From an uncultured Bacteroidota bacterium (GTDB lineage: Bacteria; Bacteroidota; Bacteroidia; AKYH767-A; OLB10), in contig CAINEC010000007.1 of the NCBI GenBank assembly GCA_903847585.1, forward strand, positions 72,112-121,325: a stretch of 49,214 bases of DNA. The letters run 5' to 3'. Position 1 is the stretch's first letter; every line of letters begins with the position of its first letter. The position numbers were made by a program, and so were the translations under genes. The notes beneath the pieces were generated by a model, which saw only the letters and a list, made by a program, of their open reading frames with translations, had not been told where the DNA came from and did not search any database. Positions 15,146 to 23,167 of the stretch are shown piece by piece.

Positions 15146-16129
15146 ATGGATATTCGTGAGATTAACGAAAAGATTCAACAAGAAAGTGCTTTCATTGAAT
15201 TGTTGAATTTAGAGTTAGGTAAAGTAATCGTTGGGCAGAAATACATGCTCGATCGACTTTTAATAGGATTACTTTCTAACGGACACTTACTCTTAGAAGG
15301 TGTTCCCGGACTTGCAAAAACCTTAGCTATTAAATCGCTTTCTTCAGCTATTCAAGCTAAGTTTAGTCGCTTGCAATTTACTCCTGATTTGTTGCCTGCC
15401 GATTTAGTAGGTACTATGATTTATAATCAAAAGCAAGAACAGTTCACAGTTCGTAAAGGGCCATTATTCGCGAACTTTATTTTGGCCGATGAAATTAATC
15501 GTGCTCCTGCTAAAGTGCAAAGTGCTTTACTAGAAGCTATGCAAGAGCGTCAAGTGACTATTGGTGATGAGACGTTTAAATTACCAGAACCATTTTTAGT
15601 ACTTGCAACGCAAAATCCAATTGAGCAAGAAGGAACGTATCCATTGCCTGAAGCGCAGTTAGATCGTTTCATGTTAAAGGTGGTAATTAAATATCCAACG
15701 AAAGAAGAAGAGAAATTAATTATTCGTCAAAATATCGCTCAGGAATTTCCTAAAATAAACCCGATCATTCAAGCAGAAACTATCGTGAAGGCACGCAATG
15801 CTGTACGCGATGTATACATGGATGAAAAAATTGAAAAGTATATTTTAGATATCGTTTTCGCTACACGTTTTCCGAAGGAAAGCAACCTGCGAAAGCTAGA
15901 AAGTATGATTAGTTATGGAGGTTCTCCTCGTGCGAGTATCAACTTAGCATTAGCAGCGAAAGCCTATGCATTTATTAAGCGCAGAGGTTATGTAATTCCA
16001 GAAGATGTTCGTGCTATTTGTCATGATGTAATGCGTCATCGTATCGGATTAACATACGAAGCGGAAGCAGAGAATATCACGACTGATGATGTGATCAACG
16101 AAGTATTAAATATTGTTGAAGTTCCTTAA
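15146..16129 (+). CDS. MoxR family AAA+ ATPase of the Bat operon
   Basis: Cytoplasmic AAA+ ATPase thought to act as a chaperone for von Willebrand factor A proteins encoded beside it. The product is 327 residues from ATG 15146; a frame to 15116 would begin before or within the presumed promoter. Motifs: Walker A EGVPGLAKT, Walker B FILADEINRAP, sensor 1 LATQNP, arginine-finger region LPEAQLDRFML and sensor 2 GGSPRASINLALAAKA. It opens a six-gene operon (moxR, DUF58, batD-like, batA, batB, batC), the same order as the aerotolerance operons of Bacteroides. The next gene starts 9 bases after its stop. Confidence 0.94.
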   Translation: MDIREINEKIQQESAFIELLNLELGKVIVGQKYMLDRLLIGLLSNGHLLLEGVPGLAKTLAIKSLSSAIQAKFSRLQFTPDLLPADLVGTMIYNQKQEQFTVRKGPLFANFILADEINRAPAKVQSALLEAMQERQVTIGDETFKLPEPFLVLATQNPIEQEGTYPLPEAQLDRFMLKVVIKYPTKEEEKLIIRQNIAQEFPKINPIIQAETIVKARNAVRDVYMDEKIEKYILDIVFATRFPKESNLRKLESMISYGGSPRASINLALAAKAYAFIKRRGYVIPEDVRAICHDVMRHRIGLTYEAEAENITTDDVINEVLNIVEVP

Positions 16130-16138
16130 GATTTATAA

Positions 16139-17002
16139 ATGGATTCTGCTGAGCTATTAAAACGCGTTCGTAAAATCGAAATTAAAACGAAGGGATTATC
16201 CTCTCAGATTTTTTCTGGAGAGTATCACTCTGCGTTTAAAGGACGTGGTATGGCGTTTAGCGAAGTTCGTGAGTACGTAGAAGGTGATGATGTAAGAAAT
16301 ATCGACTGGAACGTTACTGCTCGATTCGGAAATCCGTATGTGAAAGTTTTTGAAGAGGAACGTGAGCTTACTGTAATGTTATTGGTGGATGTGAGTGAAT
16401 CAGGAATGTTTGGTAGCACTGCCATGCTCAAGCGTGAATTAATAACAGAGTTAACGGCTACAATTGCTTTCTCTGCAATTCAGAACAATGATAAAGCCGG
16501 TGTAATTTTCTTCTCTGATAAAATTGAAAAGTACATTCCTCCTAAGAAAGGGAAATCGCATATTTTAAGAATTATTCGTGAGCTGATTAATTTCAAGCCT
16601 GAGTCAAAAGGAACGGATATTAGTCTTGCTTTAAAGTATCTGAATAATATGATTAAAAAGCGCTGTATTGCTTTTGTGATTTCTGATTTTATGGATTCAG
16701 GATTTGATGATGCCATTAAAGTGGCTTCAAAGAAACATGACCTTGCCGCACTTCGCATTGTGGATCCTCGTGAAGAAGAAATGCCTGATGTAGGCTTAGT
16801 GCGATTTAAAGATGCTGAAACTGGATTTGTTTCTGTGATGGATACTTCGGATGCAAATGTTCGAAATAATTACCGTTTGTACTTTCAACAATCAGCACGC
16901 TTAACGAGTGAGTTACTGAATAAATCAGGTGTTGATCATGTCGCAATCCGTACTGATCAATCGTATGTAAAACCATTAATGAATTTATTTAAGCAGCGAT
17001 GA
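16139..17002 (+). CDS. DUF58 domain protein (vWA-like) of the Bat operon
   Basis: The 287-residue cytoplasmic protein contains the DUF58 signature (SEVREYVEGDDVRNIDWNVT around residue 41) followed by VKVFEEERELTVMLLVDVSESG, a vWA-like fold with a DVSES MIDAS-type motif near residue 83. DUF58 proteins are invariably paired with MoxR ATPases. They are thought to help assemble or activate membrane vWA proteins. The stop overlaps the next start by 4 bases (ATGA). No signal peptide or membrane helix is seen. Confidence 0.92.
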   Translation: MDSAELLKRVRKIEIKTKGLSSQIFSGEYHSAFKGRGMAFSEVREYVEGDDVRNIDWNVTARFGNPYVKVFEEERELTVMLLVDVSESGMFGSTAMLKRELITELTATIAFSAIQNNDKAGVIFFSDKIEKYIPPKKGKSHILRIIRELINFKPESKGTDISLALKYLNNMIKKRCIAFVISDFMDSGFDDAIKVASKKHDLAALRIVDPREEEMPDVGLVRFKDAETGFVSVMDTSDANVRNNYRLYFQQSARLTSELLNKSGVDHVAIRTDQSYVKPLMNLFKQR

Positions 17003-17964
17003 AGCAACTGATAAAAAATCTTTTTTTGATTGCATGTCTAACGCTATTAAGTAATTTGACTCATGCACAAGGTGTTGTAGCTACTGCTAAGCTCGATACT
17101 AATATTGTGGTAGTTGGACAGCCTTTCGTTTTAGAACTTTCAATCACGCAACCAAAAGATATAAAAATCGATTGGCCTTATTTCTCTGATAGTATCGGAA
17201 TGTTAGAGGTGGTAAAGAATGAAGGTTTAGATACTATTCCTGTTGAAGATAATACCATGTTATTGCGAAGTCAGAAAGTAACACTGATGGCTTTTGATAC
17301 AGGAATTTTTGTGATACCCGGATTTACCATCGATTATAAAGTAAGAAACACAACGGCTAAAGTTTATACCGATCCATTATCAGTAAAAGTTTTTTTAATG
17401 CCGGTTGATACTACCAAGGCGATAAAAGATATTCATCCTATTCAAGATGTTCCTTATGATTGGATGTTTATTGGCTTAGTTGCATTAGGAGTTATTGCAT
17501 TAGCCATTATTGTTTGGTTGATTGTTCGCTATTTGAAAAAAGCAAAACACCTCGACGATGCCGCAAAAGTAATTGTTGCACCAAAGCAATCTGCCTATAA
17601 GATTGCGATGGAAAGTTTTGATCAATTAAAGAAGAAAGAGATTTGGCAGCAAGGTGATGTTAAACTGTATTATTCTGAATTAACAGAGATTGTTCGTGCA
17701 TATATTCAAAATCGTTGGATGATTCCAGCATTAGAATTTACTTCTGATGAGATTTTAGAACATGCATTTATAAAACAGATTGATGCTGCAGAGAATGATA
17801 AATTAGTATATCTATTACGTCTGGCCGATTTAGTAAAATTTGCCAAAGCCGTTCCGCATATGTCAGAACATGAATTAAGTTTTACTAATGCTGTTCACTT
17901 TGTTGAGGCAACAACACCTGCTGCTGAGAAATTAATGTCGAATCAAAAAGGAGGGGAAGCATGA
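16999..17964 (+). CDS. BatD-like membrane protein of the Bat operon
   Basis: The 321-residue protein has a signal peptide (residues 1-24, ending THAQ), a periplasmic beta-rich domain to about residue 145, one membrane helix (MFIGLVALGVIALAIIVWLIV) and a cytoplasmic helical domain (YKIAMESFDQLKKKEIWQ, then YSELTEIVRAYIQNRW). This layout and the gene position fit the short BatD-like or DUF4381-like proteins found between DUF58 and batA genes in Bacteroidota. Full-length BatD is longer and usually follows batC. The helical C-terminal half may interact with MoxR or the vWA proteins. It overlaps both neighbours by 4 bases. Confidence 0.75.
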   Translation: MKQLIKNLFLIACLTLLSNLTHAQGVVATAKLDTNIVVVGQPFVLELSITQPKDIKIDWPYFSDSIGMLEVVKNEGLDTIPVEDNTMLLRSQKVTLMAFDTGIFVIPGFTIDYKVRNTTAKVYTDPLSVKVFLMPVDTTKAIKDIHPIQDVPYDWMFIGLVALGVIALAIIVWLIVRYLKKAKHLDDAAKVIVAPKQSAYKIAMESFDQLKKKEIWQQGDVKLYYSELTEIVRAYIQNRWMIPALEFTSDEILEHAFIKQIDAAENDKLVYLLRLADLVKFAKAVPHMSEHELSFTNAVHFVEATTPAAEKLMSNQKGGEA

Positions 17965-18968
17965 GTTGGTGGCAAGAGCATTTTTATCAATTTAAAAATC
18001 CTGAATGGTTTTGGTTTTTATTCATAATTCCCATATTAACTATTTACTTCTGGAAGTTCAAGCGATTTAAAGCGCCAACAATTCAGATTAGTAGCACAGA
18101 TTCTTTCGCTCGAATTCCTCCAACATGGAAGAGTAGAATTATTAATCTGCCATTGTTTTGTCGTTTGTTCGCATTTGTGTTTTTATTAATTGCTTTAGCT
18201 CGTCCACAATCTTCTTCCAGCTCTTCTAATGTTACTACGGAAGGTATTTCGATTGTCATTGCATTGGATATTTCTGCGAGTATGCTTGCAGAGGATTTTA
18301 AACCTAATCGTATCGAATCAGCAAAGAAAGTAGCGCAGCAATTTATTGATGGCCGTCCGAATGATTTAATAGGTTTAGTAATTTTTTCCGGAGAAAGTTT
18401 TACGCAATGTCCAATCACTTCTGATCATTCTGTCCTTCGTAATGTATTAAAAGATGTTCAGCCAGGTATGCTGGTAGATGGTACTGCCATCGGAGAGGGA
18501 TTAGCAACAGCAATTAGTCGTGTGAAGGATGCTAAAACAAAAAGTAAAGTAGTGGTTTTAATTACGGATGGTGTAAATAATTCAGGAGCAATTCCGCCTT
18601 CAACAGCTGGAGAAATTGCTAAAGCCTTTGATGTGCGCGTGTATTCAATTGGTGTTGGAACAAAAGGTATGGCGCCATATCCTTTTAAAACTCCATTCGG
18701 AATTCAATATCAAAATATGGAAGTCCAAATTGATGAAGCACTTTTAACGCAGGTAGCACAAAATACCGACGGTAAATACTTTAGAGCCACAGGAAATAAA
18801 GCTCTTGAAAATGTGTTTCGCGAAATTGACCGACTTGAAAAATCAAAAATTGAAGTGACAGAGTTCAATCGTTATACCGAAGAATATTTGCCATTTGCAT
18901 TAATTGCATTTGCACTTATCTTCTGTGAATTAATTCTTCGTTATACCTTATTGAAAAGTTTACCATAG
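17961..18968 (+). CDS. batA: vWA domain membrane protein BatA
   Basis: The 335-residue inner-membrane protein has helices near residues 15-31, 65-80 and the C-terminus (about 307-327), with a von Willebrand factor A domain between. The MIDAS metal site is complete: D103, S105 and S107 in LDISASM, a threonine in DGTAIGEG and aspartate in LITDGVNNSG. It is called BatA from its place before a second vWA protein and batC. Bat proteins support oxygen tolerance or envelope integrity in Bacteroides and Leptospira, but the biochemical role is unsettled. Spacing to batB is 2 bases. Confidence 0.9.
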   Translation: MSWWQEHFYQFKNPEWFWFLFIIPILTIYFWKFKRFKAPTIQISSTDSFARIPPTWKSRIINLPLFCRLFAFVFLLIALARPQSSSSSSNVTTEGISIVIALDISASMLAEDFKPNRIESAKKVAQQFIDGRPNDLIGLVIFSGESFTQCPITSDHSVLRNVLKDVQPGMLVDGTAIGEGLATAISRVKDAKTKSKVVVLITDGVNNSGAIPPSTAGEIAKAFDVRVYSIGVGTKGMAPYPFKTPFGIQYQNMEVQIDEALLTQVAQNTDGKYFRATGNKALENVFREIDRLEKSKIEVTEFNRYTEEYLPFALIAFALIFCELILRYTLLKSLP

Positions 18969-18970
18969 CC

Positions 18971-20020
18971 ATGTTTCGATTTCAAAACCCTGAGATGATT
19001 TATCTTTTCGTTACAGCATTACTGTTAGTAGTGTTGTTCTGGATGTTCATTCGCTGGAAGAAAAAAGCGTTAGCTCGTTTTGGTAAAATGGAAATCATCA
19101 ACAATCTGTTTCCAGAAGTTAGCCTTACACGTCCTACCTTGAAATTCTGGATTAGATGGGTTGCTTTTATTTCATTAATTATCGGTTTATGCGGACCATT
19201 AATCGGATCAAAGTTAGAAGAAGTAAAGCGTAAAGGTTCAGATATTATTATTTGTTTAGATGTTTCAAATAGTATGCTTGCTGAGGATTTAATGCCTAAT
19301 CGATTAGAGCGTGCTAAGCAGGCAATAAGTCGATTGATAGATAAGCTAGAAGGTGATCGAGTTGGTATTATTGTTTTTGCTGGTGATGCCTATACGCAAT
19401 TGCCAATCACCACAGATTACGGTGCAGCAAAATTATTTCTGTCTCAAATAAATACGGATATCGTTCCTACACAAGGAACTGCTATTGGTGCTGCCATCGA
19501 TCTTGCAACGACTTCTTTTACAGATACAATAAAGAAGAACAGTGCAATAGTGATTATTACGGATGGAGAAAATCACGAAGATGATGCAATTGAAGCAGCG
19601 AAGTCGGCCAGTGAACAAGGTGTAAAAGTTTATACTATTGGAATGGGCTCGGAGCAGGGTACTCCAATTCCGATTTATAGTAATGGGGCCAAGGTGGGTT
19701 ATCGTCAGGATAACTCAGGACAAACCATCATGACAAAGTTGAATAGTGTGATGCTTGAGGATATTGCTGAAGCAGGGAAGGGAAAGTTTATTCACGCTAC
19801 CAATAGTGATGATGGATTATCAATCGTGTTAAAAGAATTAAGTGCTTTGGATAAAAAAGAATTCAAAGCCAAAATGTATACAAGTTTTGAAAACCAATTT
19901 CAGTTCTTTCTTGCAATCGCATTGTTTTTATTTATCATTGATTTTATCATTGGAGAGAACAAGAGTAAAGTAGTTGCAAAATGGAATTTATTTGGAGAAA
20001 ATAAAAAGCAGGACTTATGA
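18971..20020 (+). CDS. batB: vWA domain membrane protein BatB
   Basis: The 349-residue paralogue of the preceding gene has the same layout: helices near residues 10-27 and 62-80, a vWA domain and a C-terminal helix (FFLAIALFLFIIDFIIG). The MIDAS residues are D97, S99 and S101 in LDVSNSM, with TAIGAAID and IITDGENHED completing the metal site. The LAEDLMPNRLERAK segment after the MIDAS is shared almost exactly with BatA (LAEDFKPNRIESAK), so the two arose by duplication and probably form a complex. It overlaps batC by 4 bases. Confidence 0.9.
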   Translation: MFRFQNPEMIYLFVTALLLVVLFWMFIRWKKKALARFGKMEIINNLFPEVSLTRPTLKFWIRWVAFISLIIGLCGPLIGSKLEEVKRKGSDIIICLDVSNSMLAEDLMPNRLERAKQAISRLIDKLEGDRVGIIVFAGDAYTQLPITTDYGAAKLFLSQINTDIVPTQGTAIGAAIDLATTSFTDTIKKNSAIVIITDGENHEDDAIEAAKSASEQGVKVYTIGMGSEQGTPIPIYSNGAKVGYRQDNSGQTIMTKLNSVMLEDIAEAGKGKFIHATNSDDGLSIVLKELSALDKKEFKAKMYTSFENQFQFFLAIALFLFIIDFIIGENKSKVVAKWNLFGENKKQDL

Positions 20021-20712
20021 GAATTATTGTTTGTTTGATTTTCGTTTCAATGCATTTATGGTCGCAGGCACAAAATGCTAATTCTACTATTCGTCGTGGT
20101 AATGGTGCTTATAACAATAAAAAGTTCAAAGATGCAGAGATCGATTATAAGTCGGCTGTATCTTCCGACCCTAAAAGTTTTGCTGGAAATTACAATTTAG
20201 GTAATGCCTATTATAAGCAAGATAATATGGAAGAGGCAGGCAAGCAATACATGCAGTCTGCTGGAACAACTAAAGATGCTATTGAGCAATCGAAGGCTTA
20301 TTATAATCTTGGTAATACTTATTTAAAAGCCGAAAAGTATCAGGAAAGTATCGATGCTTATAAAATGGCCTTACGGCAAAATCCAAATGATGAAGATGCT
20401 CGTTATAATTTAGCGTATGCTTTAACAAAATTGAAAGCGCAACAAAACAAAAATAATAAGCAGGGTAAAAATCAGGATCAGAAAAAAGATCAGCAACAAC
20501 AACAACAACAACAACAAAATAAAAATCAAGATCAGAAAAAAGATCAGCAACAGCAACAACAACAACAACAGAAGCAGCAAGCACAGCCTAAAATTTCTAA
20601 AGAAGAAGCTGAACGTATGTTACAAGCATTAAAGAATCAAGAGCAGAAGTTGCAAAAGAAAAATGCTAAGAAGTTTGATGCAACAGGTGGAAAACCTGAA
20701 AAAGAGTGGTAA
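20017..20712 (+). CDS. batC: TPR protein BatC with poly-glutamine tail
   Basis: The 231-residue protein has a signal peptide (ending LWSQAQ) and three or so tetratricopeptide repeats (residues about 22-140: NYNLGNAYYKQDNMEEAGKQ, AYYNLGNTYLKAEKYQESI, DARYNLAYALTKLKAQ). These are followed by a low-complexity tail of Gln, Lys, Asn and Asp, then a short KISKEEAERMLQALKNQEQK helix that is a common end of BatC-like proteins. It probably scaffolds BatA and BatB in the periplasm. It is the last gene of the operon; no batD or batE follows, since the convergent aroK gene ends 3 bases later. No terminator hairpin is seen. Confidence 0.88.
   Translation: MRIIVCLIFVSMHLWSQAQNANSTIRRGNGAYNNKKFKDAEIDYKSAVSSDPKSFAGNYNLGNAYYKQDNMEEAGKQYMQSAGTTKDAIEQSKAYYNLGNTYLKAEKYQESIDAYKMALRQNPNDEDARYNLAYALTKLKAQQNKNNKQGKNQDQKKDQQQQQQQQQNKNQDQKKDQQQQQQQQQKQQAQPKISKEEAERMLQALKNQEQKLQKKNAKKFDATGGKPEKEW
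20467..20574 (+). repeat. Two 54-bp tandem copies with CAA/CAG runs inside batC
   Basis: The unit encodes KNQDQKKDQ plus a run of glutamines, period 18 codons, starting at 20467 and 20521. The copies differ at few bases and contain eight or more consecutive Gln codons each, so the tract is a likely site of length variation. Confidence 0.85.
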
Positions 20713-20715
20713 GTG

Positions 20716-21231
20716 CTATAATGCTTTTAAAATTTTATCTAAAGCTTCAGTATCCTTATTTGAGTTTTCAATGGTGATATGCGCACGCTGATAATCCTTT
20801 TTGCGCTCTTCTAACATTATCTTGATTCTTCGAATTGATTTTTCGTATTCTTTCGAATCACTGAAAAGAGGTCTTGGTGTATCACTATTCTGAATTCGAG
20901 TTCCTAATTCTTCTTCAGTAACTTTAAGGTAAATGACTGTCCCTTGTTTTAGCATGAAATCCATATTATCATGAAAGCAAGGAGTACCGCCGCCGCAGGC
21001 AATGACTGTTTTAGGAAAAAACATGGTTTTCGTCAATACTTTGTTTTCTATTTTACGAAATGTTATTTCTCCCTTTTTTTCAAAAATGGTACTAATAGAA
21101 ATACCTTCGCTCTGCTCAATCAATTCATCAATATCAAAAAAGTCATAGTTTAACTTTTCAGCAAGTTGTTTACCTAACGTCGTCTTGCCAGCGCCAGAAA
21201 AACCAACCAGAAAAATTTTATCGCGATTCAT
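20716..21231 (-). CDS. aroK: Shikimate kinase
   Basis: Phosphorylates shikimate at the 3-hydroxyl on the way to chorismate. The 171-residue P-loop kinase has Walker A GFSGAGKTT at residues 10-18, the shikimate-binding DIDELIEQ around residue 34, and the CGGGTPC loop near residue 79. The LID arginine region RPLFSD follows near residue 119. Length and motifs fit AroK/AroL. It is last in the ruvX-def-aroK operon, 3 bases after the def stop, and convergent with batC. Confidence 0.95.
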   Translation of the reverse strand: MNRDKIFLVGFSGAGKTTLGKQLAEKLNYDFFDIDELIEQSEGISISTIFEKKGEITFRKIENKVLTKTMFFPKTVIACGGGTPCFHDNMDFMLKQGTVIYLKVTEEELGTRIQNSDTPRPLFSDSKEYEKSIRRIKIMLEERKKDYQRAHITIENSNKDTEALDKILKAL

Positions 21232-21234
21232 TGA

Positions 21235-21792
21235 TTACTTCTTGTAAAAACGCATCTTATAATCAGCATCAGTACGGCCTTTCATAATATCGTTCAAACG
21301 TCCTTTCAATAATTGCTTTTTAATCGGAGTAAGTCTATCCGTCATCAAAATTCCTTCAATATGATCGTATTCGTGCTGGATGATTCTCGCGCGCATGCCT
21401 GTATAAGATTCTGTATGCTCCACAAAGTTCTCATCCATATAACGAACTGTTATATTCGGATTTCTATCTACGTCTTCACGAATTCCTGGAATGCTTAAAC
21501 ATCCTTCAGAACATTTCCATTTTTTACCCTCTTCTTCTAAAAGCTGAGCATTGATAAAAACCTGCTTGAACCCATCAAGGTCACGCTCATCATTTTCATA
21601 GGGCGTAGCATCTACCACAAAAAGGCGGATAGAAAGTCCTACTTGTGGTGCGGCTAATCCGATTCCGTTACTGCGGCGCATGGTGTCAAACATGTTTTGA
21701 ATAATCTCATTTAGCTTCGGATAATCGGCTGAAATTGGTTCTGCTACTTTTCTTAAAATCGGGTCTCCGTATGCAACGATAGGGTAAATCAT
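21235..21792 (-). CDS. def: Peptide deformylase
   Basis: Removes the formyl group from the N-terminal methionine of new proteins. The 185-residue metalloenzyme has all three active-site motifs: GIGLAAPQVG at residues 43-52, EGCLSIPG with the metal-binding cysteine around residue 97, and QHEYDHIEG with the two histidines and catalytic glutamate near residue 140. Start and length are standard for type I enzymes. It lies between ruvX (9-base gap) and aroK (3-base gap) on the same strand. No neighbouring formyltransferase gene is present. Confidence 0.97.
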   Translation of the reverse strand: MIYPIVAYGDPILRKVAEPISADYPKLNEIIQNMFDTMRRSNGIGLAAPQVGLSIRLFVVDATPYENDERDLDGFKQVFINAQLLEEEGKKWKCSEGCLSIPGIREDVDRNPNITVRYMDENFVEHTESYTGMRARIIQHEYDHIEGILMTDRLTPIKKQLLKGRLNDIMKGRTDADYKMRFYKK

Positions 21793-21801
21793 AATCTTTT
21801 A

Positions 21802-22215
21802 TTAAGCAATTGTATTTAAATAATCTTGTAAAATAATCGTGGCACTTACCTTATCTATCAGTGACTTATCTTGTCGCTTCATCTTCGGTAGCCCCATGGT
21901 CAAAACACTTTTCTCTGCAATTTTAGAGGTGAAGCGTTCATCCATTCGAACTATTTTAATGGTCGGAATTTCTTTTTTTAATTTGTTTACAAACTGATTG
22001 GTCAGGTGGGTGGTCTCCGACATTTGGCCATTCAAGCGACGAGGATCACCGATGACGATACTTTCCACTTCTTCCTTTGCCAAATAGCCTTTTAGAAAGT
22101 CTACCAGCAAATGGGTTGCGATTGTATCCAACGGACTTGCAACAATTTTTAAGGGGTCCGTTACAGCCAATCCTGTTCTCTTGCTTCCATAATCAATGGC
22201 CATAATTCTTCCCAT
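21802..22215 (-). CDS. ruvX: Putative Holliday junction resolvase / pre-16S rRNA nuclease YqgF
   Basis: The 137-residue RNase-H-fold protein of the YqgF/RuvX family is an essential nuclease tied to 16S rRNA 5' end maturation, with older annotation as a junction resolvase. Motifs: AIDYGSKRTGLAVTD at residues 5-19 with the first catalytic aspartate, VIGDPRRLNG, VRMDERFTS, and a C-terminal DKVSATIILQDYL with the final aspartate. Size is normal. A perfect TACCTTTG lies 4 bases upstream of its ATG on the minus strand, so the mRNA may be leaderless. It heads the ruvX-def-aroK operon and is divergent from dapD. Confidence 0.95.
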   Translation of the reverse strand: MGRIMAIDYGSKRTGLAVTDPLKIVASPLDTIATHLLVDFLKGYLAKEEVESIVIGDPRRLNGQMSETTHLTNQFVNKLKKEIPTIKIVRMDERFTSKIAEKSVLTMGLPKMKRQDKSLIDKVSATIILQDYLNTIA

Positions 22216-22219
22216 GTTG

Positions 22220-22227
22220 CAAAGGTA
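22220..22227 (-). promoter_or_regulatory. -7 promoter element TACCTTTG of ruvX
   Basis: Perfect minus-strand TAnnTTTG, then CAAC and ATG at 22215. It is back to back with the dapD element 20 bases away. Confidence 0.65.
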
Positions 22228-22247
22228 ATAAGTTCTGTTCTTATTTA

Positions 22248-22255
22248 TAACTTTG
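22248..22255 (+). promoter_or_regulatory. -7 promoter element TAACTTTG of dapD
   Basis: Perfect plus-strand TAnnTTTG, 23 bases before the ATG at 22279. This leaves a short leader, unlike the ruvX element. Confidence 0.6.
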
Positions 22256-22278
22256 CGCCACTTTACTAATCAAGACAA

Positions 22279-23094
22279 ATGAAAGAAATACAAGCGATAA
22301 TTGAGAAGACTTGGGAGAACCGTGATCTACTTCAGCAACAGGAAACGCAAGATGCGGTAAAAAGTGTGGTTGCCTTATTGAACGAAGGAAAAATTCGAGT
22401 GGCAGAGCCTGTTCAGGATGGATGGCAGGTAAACGATTGGATTAAGAAAGCAGTTATTATGTATTTCCCAATCATGAAAATGGAAACCATTGAAGTTGGT
22501 CCTTTTGAATTTCATGATAAAATACCTCTTAAAAATAATTACGCTGCCCAAGGAGTACGTGTTGTTCCTCATGCAATAGCTCGTTACGGAAGTTATTTAT
22601 CGCCGGGTGTTATTATGATGCCCTCTTATGTAAACATAGGTGCTTACGTTGATGCAGGTACGATGGTCGATACTTGGGCTACTGTGGGCTCATGTGCTCA
22701 GATAGGTAAGAATGTTCATCTAAGTGGTGGTGTGGGTATAGGCGGGGTGTTAGAACCGGTACAGGCAGCGCCGGTAATTATTGAAGATGGATGTTTTCTA
22801 GGTTCACGATCAATAGTTGTTGAAGGAGTTCGTGTAGAGAAAGAAGCAGTTTTAGGTGCTAACGTGGTACTTACGATGTCGACAAAGATTATTGATGTCT
22901 CAGGAGATGCGCCTATCGAATATAAGGGTGTTGTTCCTTCTCGATCTGTTGTTATTCCTGGTTCTTATACAAAGCAATTTCCTGCAGGAGAATATCAAGT
23001 ACCTTGTGCATTAATTATTGGAAAAAGAAAGGAAAGTACTGATCAGAAAACTTCCTTGAATGATGCTTTAAGAGATTTTCAGGTTGCTGTTTAA
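22279..23094 (+). CDS. dapD: Tetrahydrodipicolinate N-succinyltransferase
   Basis: Transfers a succinyl group from succinyl-CoA to tetrahydrodipicolinate in the lysine and meso-diaminopimelate pathway, feeding peptidoglycan. The 271-residue length equals the family norm. The N-terminal helical domain is followed by the left-handed beta-helix with hexapeptide repeats (GAYVDAGTMVDTWATVGSCA, then IGKNVHLSGGVGIGGVLEP). The QAAPVIIEDGCFLGSRS segment is also DapD-specific. It is divergent from ruvX and has its own promoter. Its presence implies the succinylase branch of lysine synthesis. Confidence 0.97.
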   Translation: MKEIQAIIEKTWENRDLLQQQETQDAVKSVVALLNEGKIRVAEPVQDGWQVNDWIKKAVIMYFPIMKMETIEVGPFEFHDKIPLKNNYAAQGVRVVPHAIARYGSYLSPGVIMMPSYVNIGAYVDAGTMVDTWATVGSCAQIGKNVHLSGGVGIGGVLEPVQAAPVIIEDGCFLGSRSIVVEGVRVEKEAVLGANVVLTMSTKIIDVSGDAPIEYKGVVPSRSVVIPGSYTKQFPAGEYQVPCALIIGKRKESTDQKTSLNDALRDFQVAV

Positions 23095-23167
23095 TGTTTA
23101 AAAACCTGTTAATCATTCCAACTTACTATTTCATTTTTTATTTTAATCTATTTCTATTTTTACAATT

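Noticed and set aside
20279-20584. Minus-strand frame opposite batC rich in Val
   Set aside because: It is the reverse of the CAA/CAG run and a shadow of batC.
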